A DNA stretch of 64,000 bases from Trichoplax sp. H2 (taxonomy: Eukaryota > Placozoa > Uniplacotomia > Trichoplacea): assembly GCA_003344405.1 (NCBI GenBank), contig NOWV01000037.1:62001-126000 (forward strand). The letters are read 5' to 3'. The notes beneath the pieces were generated by a model. It saw nothing but the letters and a program-made list of their open reading frames with translations. It did not search any database and was not told where the DNA came from. The first letter of the stretch is position 1; each line of letters begins with the position of its first letter. Positions 53,901 to 64,000 of the stretch are shown in pieces. The translations under genes were made by a program, and so were the position numbers.

Positions 53901-55589
53901 AGACTCCCGTCTACATACGGAAGAAATTTCTGAACCAGCTCAAACTTTAAAGAATTCACAACGCTATTTAACCGATTTCGATGAAATTATCAGTAATCCA
54001 ACCAAACATATATTAAGTTCGTTAATAGATAATAATACGCAAAGTAATGGAATGCAAAAAGATTCGCGAAAATATAAAAGGAATGTTACTGGCAAGCATC
54101 ATCGACGACATGATCAGCAATCTGGAACAGACGCAAATATAATAAAGGGAAGACGCTTCGTGAACATAAAGATAAATGCTAATGAAAGTAATAAAATAGA
54201 TTATCCACAAATTCTTGAAATATCAGACAGTACAACGAACAACGAAACGTTGGATGAAAACAATGAAACAAGATCAAGTTCGGATTTAGATATAGTGTCT
54301 GATATTGAAAAGATAGTCCAAAAATATTCCTCAGGCAATTACCCAATTGTCAATAATCGAATTCGTTCTGAATACTTTAGCAATAGCAACGATAAATCAG
54401 TACAATACCATCAAAATTCCAAAATGTCGAAAAATCAATCAAGTCGCAATAAAATAATGAAAGATCCTACCAATCAGTTGCGCTCTGACGTTGGTAATGA
54501 CACTCGTACAACTCATGGCTGGCTTGCCAATTATTACAACACTCAAAATGAGGAGGATAAGTTATCTCATAAACACTCCATTCAGAAGAAGCAATTAAAT
54601 AATTCTGCCAAGGCAGTTGATACTAAAGTAAATAAAAGTATTCAGACAACACTAATTGATGCTATGGGTAGTAAATTAGACCATCAGTCTAACGCGAGAC
54701 CATCAGATCAAGATAAGAAACAAATGCAGAAATCGAATGAATCATGGTTTATATCATTGGACGATAATAAACCTGGAAAAAATTGGAAACATTTACCAAA
54801 TGAAAAAACACCGGACTATGTATCAACAAGTCATGAAGAGCCATTGGTAGCTAATGTCTCGGCCAATAATTTAAAACCTAGTTACGCCAAATCAAGATTA
54901 TTACCTCCAAAATCACTAGCTAGACTAACGCTGCAGGAAGCTTTTCAATTTTGCAAAGCCGATTTCATTGTAAGATCGAAAGTTCGACTAAAGAATGCTG
55001 AGGTTGCCGCTAAGCAACGTAGAGAAAAGGAAGAACTGTTGTTGAGGAAGCAACGGACGCACATGCAAGAAAAAGCGAAACCTACCGCTAAAGAGAACTT
55101 GGGTAATATTAAATCTTGGCTATTAAACATTATACACTCTTGCTTTAGTTCTAAAATAAAAGTATTCATTTTGAAGTAGATGATTTCTTACCCCGAAAGA
55201 GATATTTCACTAAAAAGGAAATGTACGAACAGACTAGAAGGTAAATTACTTAGCCTTACATGTCAATACAAATAACTGTGTTGCAAAATCGTAGGTACTT
55301 TCTACTAGTATTCAAAATGTTAAATTTATTTTCAATCAAATTTGTTAGATTATACAAAGAACTCCCTGAAGTAAAATTAAAAGAAAAGCAAAAAAAGATC
55401 GATGAGAAGAAAAAGGAGAATCGAATTCGACTTGCATTATATAAGAAGGTATGTTGTTATTTGCAACTACTATCATAAATACTATAGCAAAGTTGGATTA
55501 CTAATGACGGTTTTACTTCATTTTAAATTTTACAGAAAATTACGAGTCGATTACACAACAGAATTCTAGCGATACATGATGTCGTTTAG
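50907..55589 (+). CDS. ALMS-motif protein, probable centriole/basal-body component, 6 exons
   Basis: Exons 50907-50951, 51782-52391, 52577-55102, 55180-55240, 55349-55448 and 55536-55589 (TAG) join in phase to give 1,131 residues. An in-frame TAA lies 9 nt before the ATG. Residues 16 to about 1,000 are low-complexity, rich in S, N, D, K and Q, and probably disordered. The C-terminal 130 residues match the ALMS motif shared by ALMS1, C10orf90 and CEP295: LTLQEAFQFCKADFIVRS, then DFLPRKRYFTKKEMYEQT, LYKELPEVKLKEKQKK and LALYKKKITSRLHNR. Those proteins localise to centrosomes and basal bodies. The small last exons bring the motif together, which strongly supports the splice model. Which human member is closest cannot be decided from the motif alone; the protein is far shorter than ALMS1 (>4,000) or CEP295 (~2,600). 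Exon 1 is supported only by frame, donor and upstream stop. Confidence 0.85.
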
Positions 55590-56462
55590 GCGTTCCCGAA
55601 TTCAATTAACCTTAGATATACTCTACAGACGATATAATGTAAAAATAATCTGGTTAGCCGAATGATGTACACTATAATACGTAGCAATAGTTTGAATATG
55701 ATTCATTATTTACCTAGACATAGCGAGCTTCTGCGTATTCATATGCTAGCGTAATGTAAGAAGATTTTAAGATGCTATTTAACTTTTCCTGCGTATAAGT
55801 GAATTTTTTTCCGTTGTACAGTATATTTACTTCTCTCTTTTTAACGGCTTATGAAATCTATTATCGAATTGAATAAATGGAATTCGAATATTTAATTGTC
55901 AAACTTTTATGTATATCGATTACTTGTATCATACCATGCATTTCTTATAAGTAGACTTTTTCCCCTACCTCTTTAACTCAAATCCGTCATTCACTTATTC
56001 AATTAAACGTCTTACTGCCTGCATTGTAGTTAAATGGCACGTTTTATTCTTGTTTTAGTTAGTAAAACAGCGTCGTCAAGATCATAAAGAACTTGTAAAT
56101 ACAAAAACTGCTGCTGTATATGTCTAGTGTTAATTAAGCATTGCTTTGTACATGATATATTTAAAGGCGATATATCACTGTCGTTGCAAAATATTTAAGC
56201 CTTAGTTATAAATACCAAGATGGGGTGCAAATTAGCTGATATCTATCACAGAATTAAATTGATAATTTTTTAGACTAGCTCGATAAATTCAAATGCAAGT
56301 AAATTAATAAAAAACCAAGCAGCGGTCCATCAATGGGACGTTGTAGAAGGTAATTAAAAATCTTATAACAGAATATAGAGATTATTTAAGAATATCTCCA
56401 TTGCATCCATGGATTATTCTAGTGTCTTTCATATTACTATAAATTAAAATATACAAATTTCA
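55590..56462. other. Convergent intergenic region between the ALMS-motif gene and the coiled-coil gene
   Basis: AATAAA at 55,872-55,877 is a possible polyadenylation signal for the plus-strand gene. Apart from the possible alternative exon listed separately, nothing coding is seen. Confidence 0.5.
56059..56127 (+). CDS. Possible alternative last exon of the ALMS-motif gene
   Basis: After TTATTCTTGTTTTAG a frame in phase 0 reads LVKQRRQDHKELVNTKTAAV and ends at TAG (56,125-56,127). It would splice in frame from exon 5 (ends 55,448, phase 0), replacing the exon at 55,536. The canonical last exon (KITSRLHNR) fits the ALMS motif better, so this would be a minor form or a decayed exon. Confidence 0.3.
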   Translation, partial: LVKQRRQDHKELVNTKTAAVYV

Positions 56463-59400
56463 TTAGCGACGTCTGGTACTCTTCTTCTTTTTAATCGTAT
56501 TGCTGATTTCTCTTTTAATTATTTCCTTGCTTTTTCTATCTGGTACAGCTGATTCAATTAGATCATCAATTTCATCATTGTTGAAACGTCCCGTTTTGGC
56601 AAGATCGATAATAAAGCTTCTGTCATTATTCTACGATAGAAATAAAAAATCGTTCAAATGTGAGTAAATAACAGAGACCAGAAAGACATAGTTAGATAAA
56701 GACGAGTATAATCTCGACCCGTATAGAAAAATAGCTTAGTGAGTAATGAATATAGCCCTGTAGACCTTACCAGCATCTCTTTCTTCAGCTCATAATCCAA
56801 CTGCTTCGTTAACTTACTAACTTGACGATTTAATTCAAGCTGCATTTCCCTTTGCAAATCCTGCATATAAAAGAGAATCATTTTTTAACGCTGCAGTAAA
56901 GGCTTGCAATCTTTCATTTATTATGATATCTTACTTGACGTTCGTATTTATGCCTTTGCTCCAGTAACATATGATTTACTACAGCAGATGGTGAGCTAAA
57001 ATGAGACGGTAAAGACGAGAGTTATTATACAAACTTCAATAAATGAAATACTATCGTCGAATTGTTGCTGCTGTCTTCGTAAATCACTTTATGTATTACT
57101 ACATACGGGCTATATGACTATATAAAATATGTTAGAACTTACTTCTTGCCAATGACACCAACTCCTTTAATTTCTTTCCGTAGTTTGCTTTGCAATTGCC
57201 TATATGATCAATTAAAACACATTAATATAAGTCAATAAAACTCATACCGATAAATCAATTGCATATTAAATATTCAACTTGAAGATCACAATACTGACTT
57301 TTCTCGTTGTTGCTTTATTCTCTCTACTCTTTCACGAACATCTGACATGTTTCTCTCTTTCGCCCTAATCACATCAATAAAATGATGATTAGCGATTTTT
57401 TATGACAGATAGGACTGGATGTACTAAAATTATCAAATATATTATGATGCCATCAAAATCTCCCTTACTCCTTAGCTTGTGAAAGCAGTATATGTTGCTG
57501 CTCTTTCATAGTGTCGATAATTCGGCTACTCTTTGCCTCTAGTGGAGATTTACCATCTTCGGCTATAGCATCAACCATTTTATCCTGTTTCATCATTAAA
57601 AATTGAAATAAACAAATGGTTTGTGTCTGTTATTCTAACAAAATTTTTAATCAATATTCTATTTCCTAGCAGTAAGATTCATGGATCCTATATCTTATCA
57701 TCGTAAGTAGAATAATTTCTTCGAACCAACCTTGAGGCGAGCAATGGCATCGCTTTGTCGCTGTATAATCGATTGGCGTCGATTTTGTCCAAGCTATACA
57801 AAAAGCAATGAAAAAAATTGAAATTTATATTTTAATTACCTTTCACAATACTAATGCTTTACTATATAGGGCGAAGCATGTATATTACATTGCACAAGGA
57901 TATCCTTGAGCAGTAATGGTAGTATACAATAATTTTATACCCCCAATAGGGTCGTGATATGTTTCCTTACCTGTAGTCGTGCCAAGAGAATACCCAGTTC
58001 TTTATCTTGTTCCTTAACCAATTCCTCTGTTTCAAGCTGTATTTTACTAAATGATGTGCGAAAAGTTATTAGGTGCGAATGAAAAGATGTAGTCGTAGTC
58101 TTTTAAATCCTTTAGAGATTCAAATGGCTATGGAATAGAATCCCAAACAAATTAATGCTTCTGCTAACCTTCTTAACCAATCTAGGCCTTCCTCTTCATC
58201 TTCTTCTATCTTATTGACTTCTTCCTGCATTGTAGCTTCCTGTTAACAATATTAGCATTGGTGATGGTGTTACAATTCGGTGTTCAAATGATATCATACG
58301 TTGCAGCTAATATTATCATGAAAAATAATAGCTTATATTGGAATGAAAATAGGCCATTTTCGAACTGCAGTGGTTTAAAGCAGTAAATGGCAACTTGAAT
58401 TTTCATAAACTTGCCTGTTGTTCCAATAATTGGCGCCTTTCTTCATCAGATAAGTTGCTCATATTTGCTCGTTCCTTAGCTTGATCCTTTCTAAGATCAG
58501 TTATTTTTCCTTGCCGTTTTGCTAAACGTTGTTCTAGCCTAAAATGAAAATTTGGGTTATAATTAATATTATTTTAAGGATTAAGGAGTAAAATAGCGTC
58601 AATTTATGCAATTTTTAATGCAGTTTATAATTAATAGAAGGCCTTAAATTCTACCTTTTATGCTGTCTCATTTTTGTTATTCGTAGTTGATTATTTAATT
58701 CGTTGACTTTTTGCTTATGTTCCATTAGGAGTTGATTTTTAGTGCTGTAAACAACATTGTCAAAATAACGTTATTTCATTTAAGCTTGGAATGATTAGAA
58801 ATTGAGTTTGATTAAATGCCTTGACAAAACTAAGTACTATTGAAGCCCAATACAACAATCCATATGTCTTAATTTACGTTAATTTACTTACTCTTCAGAC
58901 AGGTCAGCTTGAGAGTTAAGAACTTCATTAAAAGCTTTTTCCTGTTCTTCAATAAGTTCTTGCTGTTCAAGTTTCTCATCTTTTTCTTTCTCGGCTTGTT
59001 TCTATGCGGAAAGCAGGAATTTTTCAACATTTTTGCTGAATGCACTTGCAAATTTTCACTCAACCGTGCGAGAGCGTAACAATTTTTAAAACTACATCTT
59101 GTAATATAAGCTATTAGCGTCTATAATATCGCAATCTAGGCGACCAATGTAATGTAACTAACAGCTGAAATCTAACATGATTAGCTGTCTAGTCATACAG
59201 CACGCGTTACTCTTATAACTGAATAAATTGTAATTTTTTATAAATGCTCATCAAATCTTATTGCTAAAGCTAGCTGACTCTAGACATGAATATGGTCTGA
59301 AGTACTCTAACACTACGAAGCCTTCATATCTACTACGCCTATATTCTGATAATATTATTAAAAGTTGGGCTAGATATTTGCTTTTATAGTGAAGGAGAAA

Positions 59401-62400
59401 AGTATAACGTAGCTTTACCTTCTTTTTCTCTTTCAACCTCTCCTTAAGCTTAGCTTGTTGACGACTGCGTTCATCTTCCAATTTAGCTATTATAAGATAG
59501 CAAATAATCAAGATGAGAACAATTTCATCTACTATAGCGTAGTAATTAGAACTTATAGTTCATTAATTAATGGATTAGTTTACTCTTAGGCAATTGTTCA
59601 TACCGCGCAATTCATTGACATTTTCTTCATAAGTTTTCATGAGCTTAGAAGCTTCTTTATCACTCAATTTTGCCAATTCTCGCAATCCAGAGAAAAATTC
59701 GGAGTCCTTTTCAGCGATGAGATCTTGTAGTTTTAAGTTCATTCTCTACAATGAAGTAGGTAAGCCGCGTTAACTACTTCTATAATCGGTACAATTTTGA
59801 TACAGCCTTGATCTAGTTTACCACTAATGTACATACACAAATTTACCTGTTTCAAGTCGTGAAATTCACGAGTTTCATTTTCGTCTAATTGGGTAGAAAT
59901 ATCGTGACTTTGTCTTCGTTGATCCGTTAACAATTCTTGGTATTCTGCAATAAAGCCTGTAATTGGGACAGCACCCGAACTGACAGCACGGATCTGAAAT
60001 TTCAATTGGTAGATCACCACTTCAGTTAATTTAGTAGAGGATTTTTAAGCTACCAGCTTACGAATACGAATCTTTAAAAATGACCTTTAGATTTGATGAG
60101 ACTGTAAGTATTTACATGTTACTAGACTTACCTTTCTATCAAATTCAGCTTTCTCTTCTCCATGCTGGATATTTAAATGTCTCATTTTCTTCTTTCTTCT
60201 TTTATTCAATTTTTGCACTAACATCTCTTGCTCTCTATCGCGTTCTAATCAAAAGGATTAAGTAAATATATCCGTCAAATCAAACTAACTTAATAAGCGG
60301 TAGGTTACAGTTTGGATAGAATTTTCGGTAGATCTAGGCAGTATTTTAACTCTCTCTATGGTAATGATCTGTATCAAAAGTAAATAAGCTTACCTTCAGT
60401 TAATCGTTTTTGCACGTTTTCGAGCTGCTCAGCAAAATCCTTTTCTATTCTATTATTGAAAATCAGGTTTAAGAATTTGTATAGCTGTACCTATGATAGT
60501 GTATCCCTCGATATCCTACTCTATCGACTTTTACGATAGTCTTAAGTTAATATCTTTATGACGTCTCGTATAAGTAACGATTTAATTAAAAATCTTACTT
60601 TGCAATATTTTCGTCGGTTAATTTCTTGTCAGCTTTGAGCTTATTAAAAATGTCCTTATGTTTGCTAACAGGAACAGTGACAATCTCTAATTCCTACAAT
60701 GTGATATTAATAGTAACAATAAGAACATGATCCGAATGGTTATTCGCTGAAACTTTTATTTCTTTACTGAGTTATGATCATCAAGCTAAGACACAAAATT
60801 TGAACACCATTAAGATAGACAAAGTAACAAGAAGGAATAAAAATTCCCGTTCTGAAATATACTTTACGTTTCTATGTATTTTTAGTTGCTGTTGCAATAT
60901 AGCCTAGTAATTTTTTCAACTGTATACACCAATAAAATTACGATTCTATGCCTTATTGGTTACTATTATAATGCAGCCTAGTAATTTCTTTATTCGGCCA
61001 TATAGCTAATGAACGCAAGTCTACATCGATAAAAACATTTTGATTTACGGTACCTCTTCTTCCAGTTGATTTATTTTTTGTAAGGCATTTTTTCTTTTAT
61101 TTAAGCGATCGACTAAAATCTGTTCAATTTGTTAAAAGATAAGATCAGTCTATAATTACTCTATCCAACTATCACCGGATTATTACAAGTCGAGTACTTT
61201 ACCTGATTTTGACGATTCAGTTCTTCTTGGTATTTCTTGTCTACTACAGTCATGTTGGTAATGATTTGTCCCATAACTTCATTTATCTACTCACAGAAAA
61301 GAGAAATAATTTCATTATAAGTGCACAGCTTTCTATGAAAATGGTTCTTAATAAGTCGTATTTAGAGTTTATTATCGCTTAAGCCGGCTATTTTTTACCT
61401 GCTCTTCAGAAAGATCTGTTGCTATGATTCGTATGTCTTCTGATGCTTTAGCTTTACAATTTTGGATTATTTTAGCCTTGATGAAGGAAAAAAATAAGCG
61501 TTACGATATAGGAAGAAAAGGTTCCAAATTACTAACTTTGCTTCAGTGAATTTAATCAAGATCAAATTTACCGTTTTCTTATTCTGCTGTTTGTAGATTT
61601 CTTCTAGTTCCTCTTCTTTTTCATAAGTCATTTTAGTACCAAATCTTCCTTCAATTTCCTGTTGACATAGGTAAAGAAGGTAAAGATAAATACGACATTA
61701 ATTCTCAAGCTTGGTAGATTTATAGTGGAATGGAAAGCAACTAGCTATCAAACCTTCTCCTTAATCTGCTTTTGATTTGTAATATTTTCGTTTTCATCGC
61801 TTATAAACTATATTAAATAATAACGATTTAAGATTTATTTTTTAATAGAGTGAATCATCACAACATTTGATTTTAAACAATCCGTAATTTAAAATCAGTG
61901 TATGCCTACCTGTTCATAATCTGTAATGACATGTTTAACATCGTTGTCAGCAATATGACCTTGCTCTTGCAATGTCACTAAAACCGCTTTGAGTAGTAGG
62001 ATAAAAGTCTGTTCAGATAAAAGCGTTCATTAAAGATTTAGATTCAAGCAGCAAAATGTGGCATAAGACGGAAATTGTATTTATAAAATTAATAGAAGGA
62101 ATACGTGCTTGTGAGTTCTTTAGATTCTAGATCTATGATTTTTACCTCTTGCTTTTCCTTGTGCATTGCAGTTTCTAAATGGGTTAAATAACGGAGATCT
62201 TGTTCTTGAAGTTCATTTTCTATTTGTTGACTGTATTCAATAGTAACCAATTATAATTAGATATATCGCATTCTTGTATCAATTCATCTGTTTTCTATTC
62301 TGATAATGAAGAAAAAGAGGTGCTAGAAATGAATTCTATAACAGCAATTTTACCTTGTGGATTGTGTAAACACTGCGGTTAAGCTTTGGCTAATATCGTG

Positions 62401-63662
62401 ATCCTTTTTAGGCGAAGGTAAAGCCGTAGAACTTTCTACCACTGAGTTTTGCGCTGAATCTCTCATATCTGCATTATAGCTCTCGTCCAATAACGGTTTT
62501 TTCTCAATATTAGATGATGACTATATGCGTACAAAAAAGGTTCAAAATAAATCATGATGAGAATTATTTACTTCATTAATTTACCAACTTTATTCATGCT
62601 TTTATATACTACGAGTATAGTTGTACTTTCGAAATTAGATACTGTAGTAATAATATTAAAGTTTGAAAAATGATAATTTTTAGGGTGGAAGGAGGTGGGT
62701 TCAAGTATATTTAAAAATTTACGTGGTTCTCGTATTTTTATATACTCTGATTTAAGACATCCGATTAAGATATGTTATGTACTGTATATACTTAATGTCC
62801 TATTTTATGCTATTCCTTATGAGCTACAACTCTTTCAATATTGAAGTTTTAATACGCGTATAAAAAATTTCGATTTGAACTATTTACGCATATTGAGTCC
62901 AACATTACGGAAGGTACAGAAGTCTTAAAAGTCAATAAGTTACCGTCATAAAATAGAACATAAATACCACGGAGAATAACACAGAAGATATGGCTTTCAC
63001 TTATGTAGTACCTTTTTACTAAAGGATTTCATGGTGATTGCTCCTTCCTCCATAACTACAGCAGAATTGCGCTAAAAATGGAATAAAAGAACATTTCATC
63101 TCTATTCTTACATATCAGTAAAAGATTAATTTTAAAAGCAATTAAGAGTTTGACAGCATTGTTATCTATAGAATATTTTTAGTTTTTTACCATCGCGATA
63201 GTAGTATCGTGGAATAAATTGTGATTTTAATTGATTCTATGTTGCTTGTAATGTAACCGTACTAGACAAATATGTGGCAAGACAACTATTTAGACTATAA
63301 TATTAAACACGCGCTTGAATAATAACATTTGACAGCATCTTAAATTCAAAGAAACAGCTTGTTAACTTTGAGAAAGAAGGGAAGCTTTTTATGGTCATCT
63401 TGTACAGTATTCATGTACTAGACAGGAGAGATTTTTTATTTTCAATCTAGAGTTATTACATGTTGCAATAACTAATGAAACTAACCTTTGGCTGGTTAAA
63501 AGAGCGATAAAGAGCATAACTTATGATAACACCGAATGCAACTCCAATAGCAATCCCTATGATTGCGGCAACAGTCGTCCAAACTGAATCGGTAACTTCC
63601 ACTGTTTGAGATAACACTGGTACAATAATGCATCCAGGTATATTGGTAGTATTCGTTGCCAT
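56463..63662 (-). CDS. Single-pass membrane coiled-coil protein, EVC/EVC2 (limbin)-like, 28 exons
   Basis: Exons (minus order): 63662-63486, 63071-63012, 62520-62354, 62230-62146, 62008-61910, 61807-61754, 61658-61572, 61476-61399, 61286-61203, 61119-61054, 60693-60599, 60449-60394, 60244-60132, 59993-59847, 59745-59604, 59486-59419, 59001-58892, 58744-58655, 58538-58415, 58239-58169, 58046-57971, 57793-57731, 57584-57469, 57364-57299, 57199-57143, 56995-56935, 56860-56771, 56630-56463. All phases agree, giving 889 residues. A short N-terminus with an NTT glycosylation motif precedes one membrane helix (about 28-51) containing a G36xxxG40xxxG44 zipper. Positive residues after it predict an outside N-terminus. 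The rest is charged coiled coil ending in KKKKSTRRR. EVC and EVC2 share this plan: one N-proximal membrane helix, long coiled coils and a location at the ciliary base in Hedgehog signalling. The family assignment is inferred from architecture only; the gene model itself is strong. One intron (after 58,415) uses a GC donor. Confidence 0.85.
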
Positions 63663-64000
63663 CTTTGGATTATTGTAATTGAAAAAGGATTGATTAATTA
63701 ATGGGCCGCGAATGAATAAAAAAGGGTGAGATCTTCTCTCACTTGATTTACCAAGATGCTTTATTCTACTAGATATTTAATTTCAAATAATATCCCAGGA
63801 GTGACTTTAGATCCTGATTTTCCCAATCAATATTAAAATACAACAGCAATTCAACAACTCTTGCAAGAATCCAAGCTTTTGACCAATGAATTGGACCAAC
63901 GGCGATAGCACCGTCAGGAAGAAGAGTTCTGATGCTAATAATTCACTTGGAGTAACCTTTATTGATACAAGTCGGCTACGAATACGATAGTAGTGTTAGC
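63663..64000. other. Upstream region of the coiled-coil gene; possible start of another gene
   Basis: Probably promoter and leader of the minus-strand gene. A 26-codon plus-strand frame at 63,756 (MLYSTRYLISNNIPG...) and a helical stretch near 63,843-63,909 (IQQLLQESKLLTNELDQRR) ending in a stop might be exons of a plus-strand gene leaving the window, but the frames do not join. I do not call a gene. Confidence 0.35.

Noticed and set aside
63756-63909. Short plus-strand frames that might begin another gene
   Set aside because: The pieces end in stops and cannot be joined in frame inside the window.

Overview
The window is nuclear DNA from an intron-rich, AT-rich eukaryote, almost certainly an animal. 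I rebuilt four spliced genes base by base, with reading phase agreeing at every junction. Three fall in families typical of animals: an exocyst Sec15 subunit, a RhoBTB atypical GTPase and a protein ending in an ALMS motif. The fourth is a membrane-anchored coiled-coil protein resembling the EVC/EVC2 (limbin) type. Small introns, very fine exon splitting (30 and 28 exons), low GC and about one gene per 9 kb would suit a placozoan or another early-branching animal. The species is inference; no single feature proves it.

Layout. Bases 1-1,408 hold the 3' part of an unrecognised plus-strand gene (gene A). Bases 1.4-24.5 kb are gene-poor and very AT-rich. They hold a pair of inverted ~560-bp repeats about 12 kb apart, two head-to-head copies of a MITE-like element, and weak candidate exons on the minus strand near 20.4 kb. 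Bases 24.5-26.5 kb hold gene B, a paralogue of gene A with the same exon layout and only phase-0 introns; a third copy of the MITE lies in its second intron. Bases 28.3-29.3 kb hold a 20-N assembly gap beside one copy of a nearly perfect 160-bp direct repeat. Bases 32.8-34.8 kb hold tandem repeats, one of them split by a small palindromic element, and a short palindrome array.

The gene-dense half follows. Sec15 runs on + (35,378-41,352). RhoBTB runs on - (42,655-46,437), convergent with Sec15. A 4.4-kb GC-richer block of minisatellites and TACTGTAC-rich hairpin arrays (47.4-50.2 kb) separates the RhoBTB promoter from the divergent ALMS-motif gene on + (50,907-55,589). The 28-exon membrane coiled-coil gene runs on - (56,463-63,662), convergent with the ALMS-motif gene.

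How they fit together. Sec15 acts in vesicle tethering and RhoBTB in ubiquitin ligase adaptor and trafficking functions. ALMS-motif proteins sit at centrioles or basal bodies, and EVC-type proteins at the base of the cilium. The right-hand 30 kb may therefore be enriched for trafficking and cilium-base functions. The most novel items are the gene A/B family, the MITE family, and a repeat array whose ~40-codon unit reads as protein-like sequence.
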